Source: Ruminococcaceae bacterium UBA3903 (GTDB lineage Bacteria; Bacillota; Clostridia; Oscillospirales; Acutalibacteraceae). From it: a stretch of 46,875 bases of DNA. The position numbers were made by a program, and so were the translations under genes. How positions within the stretch are numbered: the stretch's first letter is position 1; the number at the start of each line of letters is the position of its first letter. Shown here one piece after another: positions 35,683-44,273 of the stretch. Location: assembly GCA_002391625.1 (NCBI GenBank), contig DGFJ01000037.1, forward strand, positions 18,896 through 65,770, written 5' to 3'. The notes beneath the pieces were generated by a model. That model worked only from the letters and a program-made list of their open reading frames with translations. It searched no databases and had not been told where the DNA came from.

Positions 35683-36786
35683 ATGTGTAAATCAATAGGC
35701 TTGTACGTTCATATACCTTTTTGTATGTCAAAGTGCAATTATTGTGATTTTTTTTCTGTAAAGTCCACCTTTGATAATATGGATAAATATGTTGACCATA
35801 TGTGTCGGCTGCTAAAAACATACGGCAGTAGGTTGCACACAGGTGTAGATACTATATATTTTGGTGGCGGTACACCTAGCGTTATGGGTACTGACAGATT
35901 ATTGCGAATAATAAATACCATTTATTCCTCCTTTGAGGTAGAAAATAATTGTGAAATAACCATTGAGGTTAACCCTAAGTCTGGTAAGGTTCTAGATTTT
36001 AAGGCACTATCCAGCAGCGGGGTGAACAGGGTATCTTTAGGTGTACAGTCAGTAAATAAGAATGAACTTAAAATACTTGGCAGACTGCATTGTAATGACG
36101 ATGTAGACAATACGGTGCAACAGATAAGGAACGCAGGCATTGATAATGTTTCTTTGGATCTAATGATTGGTATTCCAGAGCAAACAGTAGACAGTCTGGA
36201 AAAATCTATTGTTTTTTGTGACACACTTAATCCTAGGCATATTTCTGCGTATATATTAAAGGTTGAAGAAAATACACCTTTTTATAAAAACAAAGAAAAA
36301 CTCAATTTGCCAAATGAGGATAGGCAAATTGAGTTCTATGAATATATGTGTAAAAGGCTGGATAGCCTTGGATATGCACAGTATGAAATATCAAACTTTG
36401 CAAAAGCTGACTGGAAGAGCAAGCATAATTTAAAATATTGGAATGCTGAGGAGTATTTAGGTTTAGGGCCAGGTGCCCATTCTTTTATTAAGGGAAAACG
36501 CTTTTACTTTAATCGCTGTTTTTCCGACTTTTTTAATAATATAACTGTAGATGATGGAGGTGGAGGTGATGAGGAGGAATATGCTATGATGAGGTTGCGT
36601 CTTTCTGTGGGTTTACGGGAGGACGAGTATAAAAAAAGATTTGGTCACAGCATTCCACCAGTTTATTATAATCGTTGCTTTAAATTTAAAAATGCAGGAC
36701 TCTTAGACTATAATAATAAAGGAATATGGTTTACATCAAAGGGCTTTTTAGTTTCGAATACACTAATAGCTGATATTATATATTGA
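35683..36786 (+). CDS. hemW: Radical SAM heme chaperone HemW
   Basis: The 367-residue protein carries YVHIPFCMSKCNYCDF with the CxxxCxxC cluster for the 4Fe-4S centre at residues 14-21. It also has the SAM-binding FGGGTPS, EVNPKS, SLGVQS and the HemW-type YEISNFAK and HNLKYWNAEEYLGLGPGAHS segments. This set indicates HemW, which hands heme to membrane respiratory or other heme proteins, rather than the coproporphyrinogen dehydrogenase HemN. It ends only seven bases before the converging gerQ-like gene. AAGGAG precedes the ATG. Confidence 0.95.
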   Translation: MCKSIGLYVHIPFCMSKCNYCDFFSVKSTFDNMDKYVDHMCRLLKTYGSRLHTGVDTIYFGGGTPSVMGTDRLLRIINTIYSSFEVENNCEITIEVNPKSGKVLDFKALSSSGVNRVSLGVQSVNKNELKILGRLHCNDDVDNTVQQIRNAGIDNVSLDLMIGIPEQTVDSLEKSIVFCDTLNPRHISAYILKVEENTPFYKNKEKLNLPNEDRQIEFYEYMCKRLDSLGYAQYEISNFAKADWKSKHNLKYWNAEEYLGLGPGAHSFIKGKRFYFNRCFSDFFNNITVDDGGGGDEEEYAMMRLRLSVGLREDEYKKRFGHSIPPVYYNRCFKFKNAGLLDYNNKGIWFTSKGFLVSNTLIADIIY

Positions 36787-36793
36787 TTTATCC

Positions 36794-37387
36794 TTAATCT
36801 GGATAAAATAATTTAACAAACTTTACATTGTAAAAATCGCAGGTAATGAGGTTGTTTGTGCCTTCCTCGCTTATTAATATATAGTTAGCACCCATACCCA
36901 ACAAAAAACCAGTTTTAGTAACAATATTATTTGTTCCTACCAAAAATTGTATTTCTACCTTTCGGCCTATTTGTGTGCGTAAAAAGCCATTAAGATATTG
37001 TATGCTTTCGGTGGTGATAGGGAAGGGCTGCGACACTGTGGCTGGTGTGTTGTTAATGGCAGACATGTTATTGGCATTTAGCATATTTAGACCCATTAAG
37101 CTGCTATTATTCATTTGGTTATCTGTCGTTGGTGTTATAGTTACGCTTTCCTGTATTGGCGGCTGTGTATTTGTGCCTGCCACATTCAGCTGCTCCTTAA
37201 TGCTTTCCAATGCGTTGGGATTTACCTGTACATTTGGACGACCCTTTTGTGCTTGTAATAGGTTGTATGCAGCTATCTGCTCTAGGGATGGTACACCAGG
37301 GATTATTTCACCTGTTGGTACACAACCACCTGCGGGACAGCCGTTTTGTAAACCGTAAATTTTAGATAGGTCAATAGTGTTATCCAT
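36794..37387 (-). CDS. Spore coat GerQ-like protein
   Basis: The first 110 of 197 residues are low-complexity and Asn/Pro-rich, including a Cys-containing GCPAGGCVPTG stretch. The last 75 residues, QYLNGFLRTQIGRKVEIQF then ILISEEGTNN and LITCDFYNVKFVKLFY, look like the conserved C-terminal domain of GerQ, a coat protein crosslinked into Bacillus spores. The strongest support is the neighbour: the CwlJ-type hydrolase gene lies 18 bp upstream in the same operon, and in Bacillus subtilis CwlJ needs GerQ for its place in the spore coat. AAGGGGA lies before the ATG. Confidence 0.78.
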   Translation of the reverse strand: MDNTIDLSKIYGLQNGCPAGGCVPTGEIIPGVPSLEQIAAYNLLQAQKGRPNVQVNPNALESIKEQLNVAGTNTQPPIQESVTITPTTDNQMNNSSLMGLNMLNANNMSAINNTPATVSQPFPITTESIQYLNGFLRTQIGRKVEIQFLVGTNNIVTKTGFLLGMGANYILISEEGTNNLITCDFYNVKFVKLFYPD

Positions 37388-37405
37388 GTTGATTTCCCCT
37401 TTTAA

Positions 37406-37852
37406 TTATGTTTCATAATATTTGTCGGTAGGTGAATAAAAACAATGTGCACCTACCCGATTATAAATAACGCCTATACCATTTGCGGGAAAAAAGTTAG
37501 GGCAGGTATTGCTAAATGGATTAAAGAAAAACAGAGAATTTCCCACGGCAGCAAAGGTATTACCAGCCAATGCCCAGTCTGCAATGTCGTATTGTTCTTG
37601 GTCTGGGCTAATGTTATAAACATTTTGCGGATTATACACACCTGCCACAGAGGTTCGCAGACACACAAACTGACCGGGCTGTTCTATTATGGCACGTACG
37701 TCACCACCGTTGCTAACCCTAGCAAATTCTCCACCTGCTGCGTATGTTCGATTCATAATAACGCTGGCAACGGAACGCATACCGTCATCACCCTCACCAC
37801 CAGATTCACATTTAATTAAACGTGCAAACAATTCCCTTGTGTCTAAAGCCAA
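37406..37852 (-). CDS. CwlJ/SleB-type cell wall hydrolase (spore cortex lysis)
   Basis: The 148-residue protein is a Hydrolase_2 domain: LIKCESGGEGDDGMRSVASVIMNR at the start (catalytic Glu region), VCLRTSVAG, WALAG, and the closing GAHCFYSP. It has no signal peptide, as in CwlJ and unlike SleB, so it is probably made in the mother cell and placed in the coat to degrade cortex peptidoglycan during germination. The start is TTG 37852, eight bases after AAGAAGG. A longer frame opens at 37897 but has no ribosome binding site and a non-homologous start. It forms a pair with the gerQ-like gene. Confidence 0.9.
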   Translation of the reverse strand: MALDTRELFARLIKCESGGEGDDGMRSVASVIMNRTYAAGGEFARVSNGGDVRAIIEQPGQFVCLRTSVAGVYNPQNVYNISPDQEQYDIADWALAGNTFAAVGNSLFFFNPFSNTCPNFFPANGIGVIYNRVGAHCFYSPTDKYYET

Positions 37853-38071
37853 TATAAACACCTTCTTTATTTTAGTTGAATTTCTACAGTGATACATAAT
37901 ATGCCTTTGGTATTATGTTTGCTACATTGGCGGTATATATTATGGCGGGTAAAGTGCAGAAAGCATAATATTTTTTTGATTTTGACCTTAAGTGGTGGTT
38001 TTTATTTGACATACATGGGTTAAAAATAGTAAAATAAATGTTGGAATAAAATTAAGGCTGGGGGATTTGAT

Positions 38072-39658
38072 TTGTCAGACTATAAAAATGAAATAGAAAA
38101 GCGTCGTACCTTTGCAATTATTTCTCACCCTGACGCAGGTAAAACCACATTAACTGAAAAGCTATTACTATACGGTGGAGCTATTAATATGGCTGGTTCT
38201 GTAAAGGGTAAAAAAACATCTAAGCACGCCGTTTCAGACTGGATGGAGATAGAAAAGCAAAGAGGTATTTCTGTTACCTCATCAGTTCTTCAGTTTAAAT
38301 ATAACGGGTATTGTATTAACATTTTGGATACACCAGGACATCAGGATTTCTCTGAGGATACCTACCGTACATTGATGGCGGCGGATTCTGCGGTAATGGT
38401 TATTGACGCTTCAAAGGGTGTTGAAAATCAGACCAAAAAGCTTTTTAAGGTTTGCGTTATGCGTAACATTCCTATTATTACTTTTATTAATAAAATGGAC
38501 CGTGAAGCACGCAATACTTTTGAGTTGTTGGAGGATATTGAAAATGTATTGGGTATTCACACTTACCCTGTAAACTGGCCTATTGGTTGTGGAAAAGAGT
38601 TTAAAGGCGTGTATGACCGTAAAAGCAGAAATATACTGGCCTTCACCGCTAACAACGGTCAAAAGGAGGTTGCAGAACAGATTGTCAGCATAGATGATGA
38701 TAATTTAGAAGATGTTATAGGTTCGTTGCATAAGGATGAGCTTATGGACGACGTGGAGCTGCTTGAGGGTGCTGGTGACGATTTTGACTTAGATGCTGTG
38801 CGTTCAGGTAATCTGACACCTGTGTTCTTTGGTTCGGCGTTAACAAACTTTGGCGTAGAGCCGTTCTTAGAAGATTTTCTAAAGCTGACTACTCCACCAT
38901 TACCACGTCAGGCTGAGGTGGATACAGTGTCACCCTATTCACCATATTTTTCAGCCTTTGTGTTTAAAATTCAAGCAAACATGAATAAGGCACACAGAGA
39001 TAGAGTTGCATTTATGCGCATATGCTCAGGTAAGTTTGAAAAAAATATGGAAGTATATCATGTTCAAGGCGGAAAAAAAATGCGTTTGTCGCAACCTCAG
39101 CAGATAATGGCACAGGAGCGAGAAATTATTGAAGAGGCCTATGCTGGTGATATTATCGGTGTGTTTGATCCAGGTATTTTCTCTATTGGCGATACTATAT
39201 GTTCACCACAGGAGAAATTCAGGTTTAAGGGAATACCTACCTTCGCCCCAGAGCATTTTGCGTTGGTACGTCAAAAAGACACAATGAAGCGTAAGCAGTT
39301 TATTAAAGGTACAAACCAAATAGCACAGGAGGGCGCTATTCAGATTTTTCAAGAGCTTGGCTCCGGTATGGAGGAGGTTATTGTTGGTGTTGTAGGTACT
39401 CTGCAGTTTGAGGTTTTAGAATACAGATTAAAAAATGAGTATAATGTTGATATTATTATGACTACATTACCATACCAGCATATACGTTGGATAGCTAACA
39501 AGGATTTAGACCCTAAAACGTTGAATTTAGCCTCTGATACTAAGCGTATTCAGGATTTAAAAGACAACTATTTATTGCTGTTTACCAGTCCGTGGAATAT
39601 CACATGGGCATTAGAGCATAATAAGGGATTAGAGCTGGGAGAATTTAGCGAAGATTAA
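38072..39658 (+). CDS. prfC: Peptide chain release factor 3
   Basis: RF3 is a GTPase that recycles RF1 and RF2 after translation termination. The 528 residues show G1 SHPDAGKTTLTEKLL, switch regions including EKQRGISVTSSVLQF, G3 DTPGHQDFSEDTYR and G4 INKMDR. The later EF-G-like domains match RF3, not EF-G. The start is TTG 38072, preceded by GGGGGA at good spacing. It stands alone between divergent cwlJ and downstream sigK. Confidence 0.97.
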   Translation: MSDYKNEIEKRRTFAIISHPDAGKTTLTEKLLLYGGAINMAGSVKGKKTSKHAVSDWMEIEKQRGISVTSSVLQFKYNGYCINILDTPGHQDFSEDTYRTLMAADSAVMVIDASKGVENQTKKLFKVCVMRNIPIITFINKMDREARNTFELLEDIENVLGIHTYPVNWPIGCGKEFKGVYDRKSRNILAFTANNGQKEVAEQIVSIDDDNLEDVIGSLHKDELMDDVELLEGAGDDFDLDAVRSGNLTPVFFGSALTNFGVEPFLEDFLKLTTPPLPRQAEVDTVSPYSPYFSAFVFKIQANMNKAHRDRVAFMRICSGKFEKNMEVYHVQGGKKMRLSQPQQIMAQEREIIEEAYAGDIIGVFDPGIFSIGDTICSPQEKFRFKGIPTFAPEHFALVRQKDTMKRKQFIKGTNQIAQEGAIQIFQELGSGMEEVIVGVVGTLQFEVLEYRLKNEYNVDIIMTTLPYQHIRWIANKDLDPKTLNLASDTKRIQDLKDNYLLLFTSPWNITWALEHNKGLELGEFSED

Positions 39659-39717
39659 ATTTTTTGCAGGTTGAATAACAGTTTTTGACAAATTAATATT
39701 TGGACTGGCAGAATGTA

Positions 39718-39761
39718 AACTCTCCTTTCATATATTTTATTAATATATAGAAGGGAGAGTT
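39718..39761 (+). promoter_or_regulatory. Hairpin burying the sigK ribosome binding site
   Basis: AACTCTCCTTTC (39718-39729) pairs with GAAGGGAGAGTT (39750-39761), with one GU pair. The stem extends with ATATAT/ATATAT around a seven-base loop, after one bulged base, giving about 18 bp. The sigK Shine-Dalgarno AGGGAG (39752-39757) is fully inside the right arm, four bases short of the TTG start. It may also weakly end the prfC transcript, though only a short T-rich tail follows. Confidence 0.7.
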
Positions 39762-39765
39762 CATT

Positions 39766-40449
39766 TTGTTTGGATTGTTTGAATTACTTAGCAACTGCTT
39801 TTTGTTTTTTGTTCTGCACGTTACTGGTGCTGGCTCTTTTCCACGCCCGTTGTCAGCTAAGGAGGAACGTATGTATCTGGAAAAAGCCTCTGAGGGTGAC
39901 GTACAGGCCCGTAATAAGCTGGTAGAACACAATCTTAGATTAGTAGCACATATAATAAAAAAATATTACTCAAATACCAACGACCAAGATGATCTGGTGT
40001 CTATCGGTACTATTGGATTAATTAAGGCTATAAACACCTTTGATTTAAGTAAAAATATTAAGCTGTCTAGTTATGCATCCAGATGTATAGAAAATGAAAT
40101 TTTAATGTTTTTTAGAAATATTCGTAAAAACGCACAGGACGTATCATTAAACGAGGCCATCGACACTGACAAGGATGGCAACCCCCTGACGTTAATGGAT
40201 ATTATGGCTGTTGAGGATAATATAATAGACCAGCTGGATCTTAAGATTAATAGCCAAAGGCTAAAGGAAATGTTGTCCTCTGTGCTGGATAATCGTGAAC
40301 AAACAGTTATTATACTGCGCTATGGATTAAAAGGTGATGAACCGCTGACACAGCGAGAGGTGGCAAAGCTGTTGAATATTTCTCGTTCGTATGTTTCAAG
40401 AATAGAAAAAAAGGCGTTGCAGATACTGCGAAAAAAGTTTGATACGTAG
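39766..40449 (+). CDS. sigK: RNA polymerase sporulation sigma factor SigK
   Basis: SigK drives late mother-cell genes such as coat and cortex-lysis genes. The 227-residue protein has the hydrophobic N-terminal pro-sequence typical of pro-sigma-K (FGLFELLSNCFLFFVLHV), then PRPLSAKEE, region 2 (EHNLRLVAHIIKKYY, SIGTIGLIKAI, SSYASRCIENEIL), and region 4 with DNREQTVIILRYGL and the helix-turn-helix RSYVSRIEKKAL. The gene is continuous, with no skin-type insertion. The start is TTG 39766 with AAGGGAG eight bases upstream, inside a hairpin. Downstream ligA and upstream prfC are housekeeping genes. Confidence 0.95.
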   Translation: MFGLFELLSNCFLFFVLHVTGAGSFPRPLSAKEERMYLEKASEGDVQARNKLVEHNLRLVAHIIKKYYSNTNDQDDLVSIGTIGLIKAINTFDLSKNIKLSSYASRCIENEILMFFRNIRKNAQDVSLNEAIDTDKDGNPLTLMDIMAVEDNIIDQLDLKINSQRLKEMLSSVLDNREQTVIILRYGLKGDEPLTQREVAKLLNISRSYVSRIEKKALQILRKKFDT

Positions 40450-40799
40450 CTTCGTCAATTAATATGAACAGCAATATAAACAGTAAAGTAGCGGTAGAAT
40501 GTAATTGCATTACCCGCTATTAGTAGAAATAAAATATATAGGGTTATAGCGATGCAGATACAATGCGTCGCTATATCAATGATTAATTTCCATACAGTTA
40601 AATTTGCATGGGGCTGTTGTATTGAAGGCTGTATTATAGCTATTTATGGATTAATTTTTTTGGTCAAGCCCTACTCTGGTAATGCTTCCTATCACAATAA
40701 CTGTTTGTAATTTAAGTCAGAGTATGGAGAAAATAGCTTAGTGCATTTTTATTAGTGAGTGGCATAATATACTGTTTATAAGAAATTGTCACAATTTTC
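40450..40799. other. Structured intergenic region between sigK and ligA
   Basis: No gene is visible. Three hairpins are: TAGCGG...CCGCTA with an inner AATG/CATT (40489-40519); TATAGCGATGCA with TGCGTCGCTATA (40545-40575, one GU pair); and TACTCTG with CAGAGTA (40672-40724). A 15-bp palindrome, AAATTGT-C-ACAATTT, is at 40783-40797 next to the ligA promoter. None has a terminator T-run. A small RNA is possible but unproven. Confidence 0.5.
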
Positions 40800-40828
40800 T
40801 TGAATTATGCCCAAATAAAGGGTAAAAT
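40800..40828 (+). promoter_or_regulatory. Candidate sigma-A promoter of ligA
   Basis: TTGAAT (40800-40805), 17 bp and TAAAAT (40823-40828) lie 36 bp upstream of the start codon. Confidence 0.55.
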
Positions 40829-40863
40829 ATATTAAATCACTAAGGTGTATAGGTGGGGGATTT

Positions 40864-42852
40864 ATGGAACTAAATGAAGCTGAAAATCAAATAAGCGAGC
40901 TTAGGAAAAAACTTAATTATTACAATGAAACGTATTATATTCAGGATAACCCTGTTATTTCAGACTATGAGTATGATATGCTTTTACAACAGCTTGAAAA
41001 GCTAGAGGAAGAGTTTCCACAGCTTATTACTTCTGCATCTCCAACACAAAGGGTTGGAGGTGAAGCCGCGGCTAAGTTTTCGCCTGTTGTTCATAATGTA
41101 CCAATGGAAAGCCTGCACGATTCGTTTTCTCATGGCGAGCTAATGGATTTTGACCGCAAGGTGCGTGAGGCTGTACCAAATCCTACCTATGTTGTAGAAC
41201 CCAAGATTGACGGTCTGTCGGTATCCTGTGAATACAGAAACGGTGTTTTTGTTCGTGGCTCTACTCGTGGAGATGGTCATGTGGGGGAGGATATAACCTC
41301 TAACCTGTTGACGATAAAATCCTTGCCTAAAAGGCTGACACAGCCTATTCCTTTTTTGGAGGTGCGTGGCGAAGTATATATGTCTAATGACAGCTTTCTG
41401 AGGCTTACTGAGGAACAGGAGCTTCATGAGGAAAAAACATTTAAAAATCCACGTAACGCTGCTGCTGGTTCACTACGACAGAAAAATGCTGAAATTACAG
41501 CCAAACGCAATTTAGATATCTTTACATTTAATATTCAACAGCTTAATGGTTTTGAGGTGAAATCACACAAGGAGAGCCTAGACCTATTACAAAGCCTTGG
41601 CTTTACAGCGCCGTCATCATATAAGGTTTATGATAACATTGAGGATGTAATAAACGAGATTGAACGTATAGGTAATACCAGAGGTGAGCTTTCATACCAA
41701 ATAGATGGTGCGGTAGTAAAGGTTAATAATCTGTATCAGAGAACAATATTAGGCAGTACCGCTAAATTTCCAAAATGGGCAGAGGCATACAAATACCCAC
41801 CAGAGGAAAAGGAAACTACGCTGCTAGATATAGAAATAAATGTTGGTAGAACAGGTGCTTTAACACCTACAGGTGTGTTTGAACCGGTACAGCTGGCAGG
41901 CACTACAGTCAGCAGAGCAGTGCTGCATAATGAGGACTTTATAAAGGAAAAGGATATATCGGTTGGTGACACTGTTATTTTAAGAAAAGCAGGAGAGATA
42001 ATTCCTGAGGTAGTAGCCGTTAAATGTCACAGTCAAAGTCACAAACCTTTTGCCATGCCTACTGTATGTCCATCCTGTGGCAGTATAGTGGTTAGGGAAG
42101 CCGATGAGGCTGTTACACGCTGTACAAATACTGACTGCCCAGCCCAGCTGCTGCGGCATCTTATCCATTTTGTATCACGTGATGCTATGGATATTGATGG
42201 CTTAGGTCCTGCTGTGCTTAAACAGCTGATAGATAACAGCCTTATAAAGTCACCAGCAGATTTGTATAATTTAAAAAAAGAAGATATTTCTGCACTAGAC
42301 AGAATGGGCGATACATCAGCGGACAATTTAATAAATGCACTGGAAAAATCAAAGGACAATGAACTGTATCGTCTGATTTTTGCACTAGGTATCCGTCATA
42401 TTGGTTTAAAAGGTGCTAAGCTTCTGTGCAAGGCATTAGGCAGCATTGAAAGCATTGTGTCAGCTACAACAGAAGAAATAGCAGGTATAGATGGTTTTGG
42501 CGGTGTTATGGCGGACAGCGTTGTAAAATATTTCTCACTGGAACAAACTCATGAGCTAATAGAACAGCTAAAATCACAGGGGATTAAAATGCCGTCAACA
42601 CAGAAAAGTGCTGAATCAGGTATACTTCAAGGAAAAATATTTGTATTGACAGGTACGTTGCCAACACTAAAACGCAGTGAAGCATCAGCTATCATCGAAA
42701 AGCTTGGGGGTAAAACCTCCTCCAGCGTATCTAAAAAAACAGATTTTGTGGTAGCAGGGGAGGACGCAGGCAGTAAGCTGACAAAGGCAAACCAGCTTGG
42801 TGTTGCAGTTATTTCGGAAGAACAGCTGCTAAGCATGGCAGAGAAAGAATAA
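40864..42852 (+). CDS. ligA: NAD-dependent DNA ligase
   Basis: LigA seals nicks in DNA replication and repair using NAD. The 662-residue protein has all domains in order: the Ia NAD-binding domain (YYIQDNPVISDYEYD), adenylation domain with the active lysine in EPKIDGLSVS, OB fold with NVGRTGALTP, a four-cysteine zinc finger (CPSCGS, then CTNTDCPAQ), helix-hairpin-helix repeats and a C-terminal BRCT domain (VLTGTLPTLKR to GVAVISEEQLL). GGTGGGGG precedes the ATG. It is followed 28 bp later by a lipoprotein gene. Confidence 0.99.
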   Translation: MELNEAENQISELRKKLNYYNETYYIQDNPVISDYEYDMLLQQLEKLEEEFPQLITSASPTQRVGGEAAAKFSPVVHNVPMESLHDSFSHGELMDFDRKVREAVPNPTYVVEPKIDGLSVSCEYRNGVFVRGSTRGDGHVGEDITSNLLTIKSLPKRLTQPIPFLEVRGEVYMSNDSFLRLTEEQELHEEKTFKNPRNAAAGSLRQKNAEITAKRNLDIFTFNIQQLNGFEVKSHKESLDLLQSLGFTAPSSYKVYDNIEDVINEIERIGNTRGELSYQIDGAVVKVNNLYQRTILGSTAKFPKWAEAYKYPPEEKETTLLDIEINVGRTGALTPTGVFEPVQLAGTTVSRAVLHNEDFIKEKDISVGDTVILRKAGEIIPEVVAVKCHSQSHKPFAMPTVCPSCGSIVVREADEAVTRCTNTDCPAQLLRHLIHFVSRDAMDIDGLGPAVLKQLIDNSLIKSPADLYNLKKEDISALDRMGDTSADNLINALEKSKDNELYRLIFALGIRHIGLKGAKLLCKALGSIESIVSATTEEIAGIDGFGGVMADSVVKYFSLEQTHELIEQLKSQGIKMPSTQKSAESGILQGKIFVLTGTLPTLKRSEASAIIEKLGGKTSSSVSKKTDFVVAGEDAGSKLTKANQLGVAVISEEQLLSMAEKE

Positions 42853-42880
42853 TTACGTTGTATAAAAAGAAGGTATGTTT

Positions 42881-43537
42881 ATGAAAAAGACACTATGTGT
42901 AATTGTTGCTATGACAATAGTAATATTACTATGCTCCTGTGGCGAGGATAAAACACAGCAAGCTGCACAAAACTCTGGTGTACAGCAGCAAGCAGCTTCA
43001 TCAGGGGCGGAAGCGCCAACAGAACCACAGGTGCTGGATATCACCTTAGCCTATAATAGCTTTCCATACAGCAATGATTTTGCAATAGGCAGAAAAACAG
43101 AGCTAAAGGCGGTGAACGACCTAACCTTATATCATGTTTCCTCCAGTAAAAGTCTGCCTCAATTCTACAAAAACTTTTTTAATGAGCGTGGAAAATATAA
43201 TGTTACCTTTGACAAATATTCTTATGATACAGACAGAAATACCGTTAAGGAATATTTCGATGCGTGGGAGTATAAACGTTTCGCTAATTGGGGTACAACA
43301 AAGGTTATAGACAGCTTCGTTATAGAGGACGACGGTTCGTTAACCTACTACAGCTTTTATACCTCTACGGTGCTAGGTGATGGTGAGGATAGCGATAGGG
43401 TTTCTTATTATTATGATTGTGCCGCCATTGATAAGACTACATTATCTATTACAAAACAGGAGAATATCCCAGTTAGGGAGAATTTGACAGTTCCAAAAAG
43501 TATATCTGGTGACAATGACTTTTCTAATGTTATTTAA
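42881..43537 (+). CDS. Predicted lipoprotein, unknown function
   Basis: The 218-residue product has a lipoprotein signal: MKKTLCVIVAMTIVI followed by LLCSC, with the lipidated Cys near residue 21. A Gln/Ala-rich linker (TQQAAQNSGVQQQAA) extends the mature protein from the membrane. The remaining part is Tyr- and Asp-rich with no family I recognise. The first ATG (42875) is one base from AAGAAGG, so ATG 42881 is chosen. It probably shares the ligA transcript. IS3 remnants begin 30 bp after the stop. Confidence 0.8.
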   Translation: MKKTLCVIVAMTIVILLCSCGEDKTQQAAQNSGVQQQAASSGAEAPTEPQVLDITLAYNSFPYSNDFAIGRKTELKAVNDLTLYHVSSSKSLPQFYKNFFNERGKYNVTFDKYSYDTDRNTVKEYFDAWEYKRFANWGTTKVIDSFVIEDDGSLTYYSFYTSTVLGDGEDSDRVSYYYDCAAIDKTTLSITKQENIPVRENLTVPKSISGDNDFSNVI

Positions 43538-43567
43538 ATACAATATATTAAGGCACACAGCGGTTTG

Positions 43568-44053
43568 TGTACCAACCCCAACAAGTTAGAATTGATAGAG
43601 TAGCAGAGAGATTTGCTACTCTGTTTTTATGCAGCTTGATATTTCAGCATATACTCCACAGGACTAAAGTAACCAAGTTTTTGCTTAGTTCGTTTATTGT
43701 TGTAATAATTGATAAATCTTTCTATTTCATTATACCTTCTGCTGATGGTGATTTCGTGATACTGTAACTCAAAAATTCGCCGTTAAACATATCTAAAAAT
43801 GGATCCAAATACATCTTTTTTGTTATTATTTTTCCGTTGGCATCAAATTCATAATACTTAAGCCCTGTGGTATCTGTTGTGATTTTTTGATGAACGATAT
43901 TGGTATTAAATCTTCTGTTTACTCTATTCTTTTCAATTCTACCTACAACACCCTTGTAGGATGAGTATTTTCTGCTCTTGCGAGTGTATGATTTTACTTG
44001 CAATCCAAGCTTTTGTACTAAGCGTTGGACTTTCTTTTTGTTGCTTTTAAACC
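43568..44053 (-). pseudogene. Decayed IS3-family transposase (OrfB) with one terminal repeat
   Basis: On the minus strand two pieces of an IS3/IS150-type transposase remain. The larger piece has KKVQRLVQKLGLQVKSYTRK, KITTDTT (first catalytic Asp), LDPFLDMFNGEFLSYSI and SPSAEGIM. The C-terminal piece has NEIERFINYYNNKRTKQKLG then SPVEYMLKYQAA and ends at 43627-43629. The pieces are joined out of frame and about 100 residues, including the other catalytic acids, are missing. TGTACCAACCCCAACAAGTT (43568-43587) looks like the IS3 terminal inverted repeat. A hairpin (AGAGTAGCA/TGCTACTCT, 43597-43622) with a T-run lies between the repeat and the frame. Confidence 0.85.
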
Positions 44054-44127
44054 CATTGGATATGCCTATGGAACATCTATGACCGCGGAGCTGGCACTGG
44101 AAGTAGTGAAAAAAGCTTGTCTGAATG
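44054..44127 (+). pseudogene. Fragment of a second IS3-family transposase, opposite orientation
   Basis: On the plus strand the frame reads IGYAYGTSMTAELALEVVKK then ACLNVK, which matches the rve region of another IS3-type transposase where YAYGTSMTAELA is common. It abuts the minus-strand remnant at about 44053 and stops matching at about 44127. It is only about 25 codons long, with no start or end of its own. Confidence 0.65.
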
Positions 44128-44223
44128 TAAAAGTACAAATGATATTATTCTCAATAACAATTGTATAATAATAAAAACTATTGAGAACATACCAATTAAC
44201 ACTGATATAAACCAATTTGGCAT
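44077..44223 (-). CDS. Possible tiny membrane protein, 48 aa, perhaps truncated by IS DNA
   Basis: On the minus strand an ATG at 44223 has GGAGG seven bases upstream. The frame begins MPNWFISVLIGMFSIVFIII, then LLLRIISFVLL, a single long hydrophobic helix. The last 17 codons or so (from about 44127 down) run through the plus-strand IS3 fragment, so the native C-terminus has probably been replaced. The good ribosome binding site and the hairpin upstream favour a real gene that was damaged; expression is unproven. Confidence 0.45.
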   Translation of the reverse strand: MPNWFISVLIGMFSIVFIIIQLLLRIISFVLLHSDKLFSLLPVPAPRS

Positions 44224-44228
44224 AAAAT

Positions 44229-44273
44229 AACCTCCGTATAAATGTGTTTTACATTACATTTTATGCGGAGGTT
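44229..44273 (-). promoter_or_regulatory. Hairpin covering the SD of the tiny membrane ORF
   Basis: A 14-bp stem with one GU pair joins 44229-44242 and 44260-44273. On the minus strand the GGAGG at 44231-44235 is paired with CCTCC, so the ribosome binding site would be hidden in the folded RNA. On the plus strand TTTTATTT follows the stem, so it could also work as a terminator in that direction. Confidence 0.6.

Noticed and set aside
37853..37897. The longer N-terminus of the CwlJ-type protein
   Set aside because: It has no ribosome binding site, while TTG 37852 has AAGAAGG at ideal spacing and gives the usual CwlJ length.
43722..44138. A 138-codon minus-strand frame taken as an intact gene
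   Set aside because: Its first 30 residues run through unrelated or opposite-strand IS DNA, and the rest is an internal piece of an IS3 transposase that lacks two catalytic acids.
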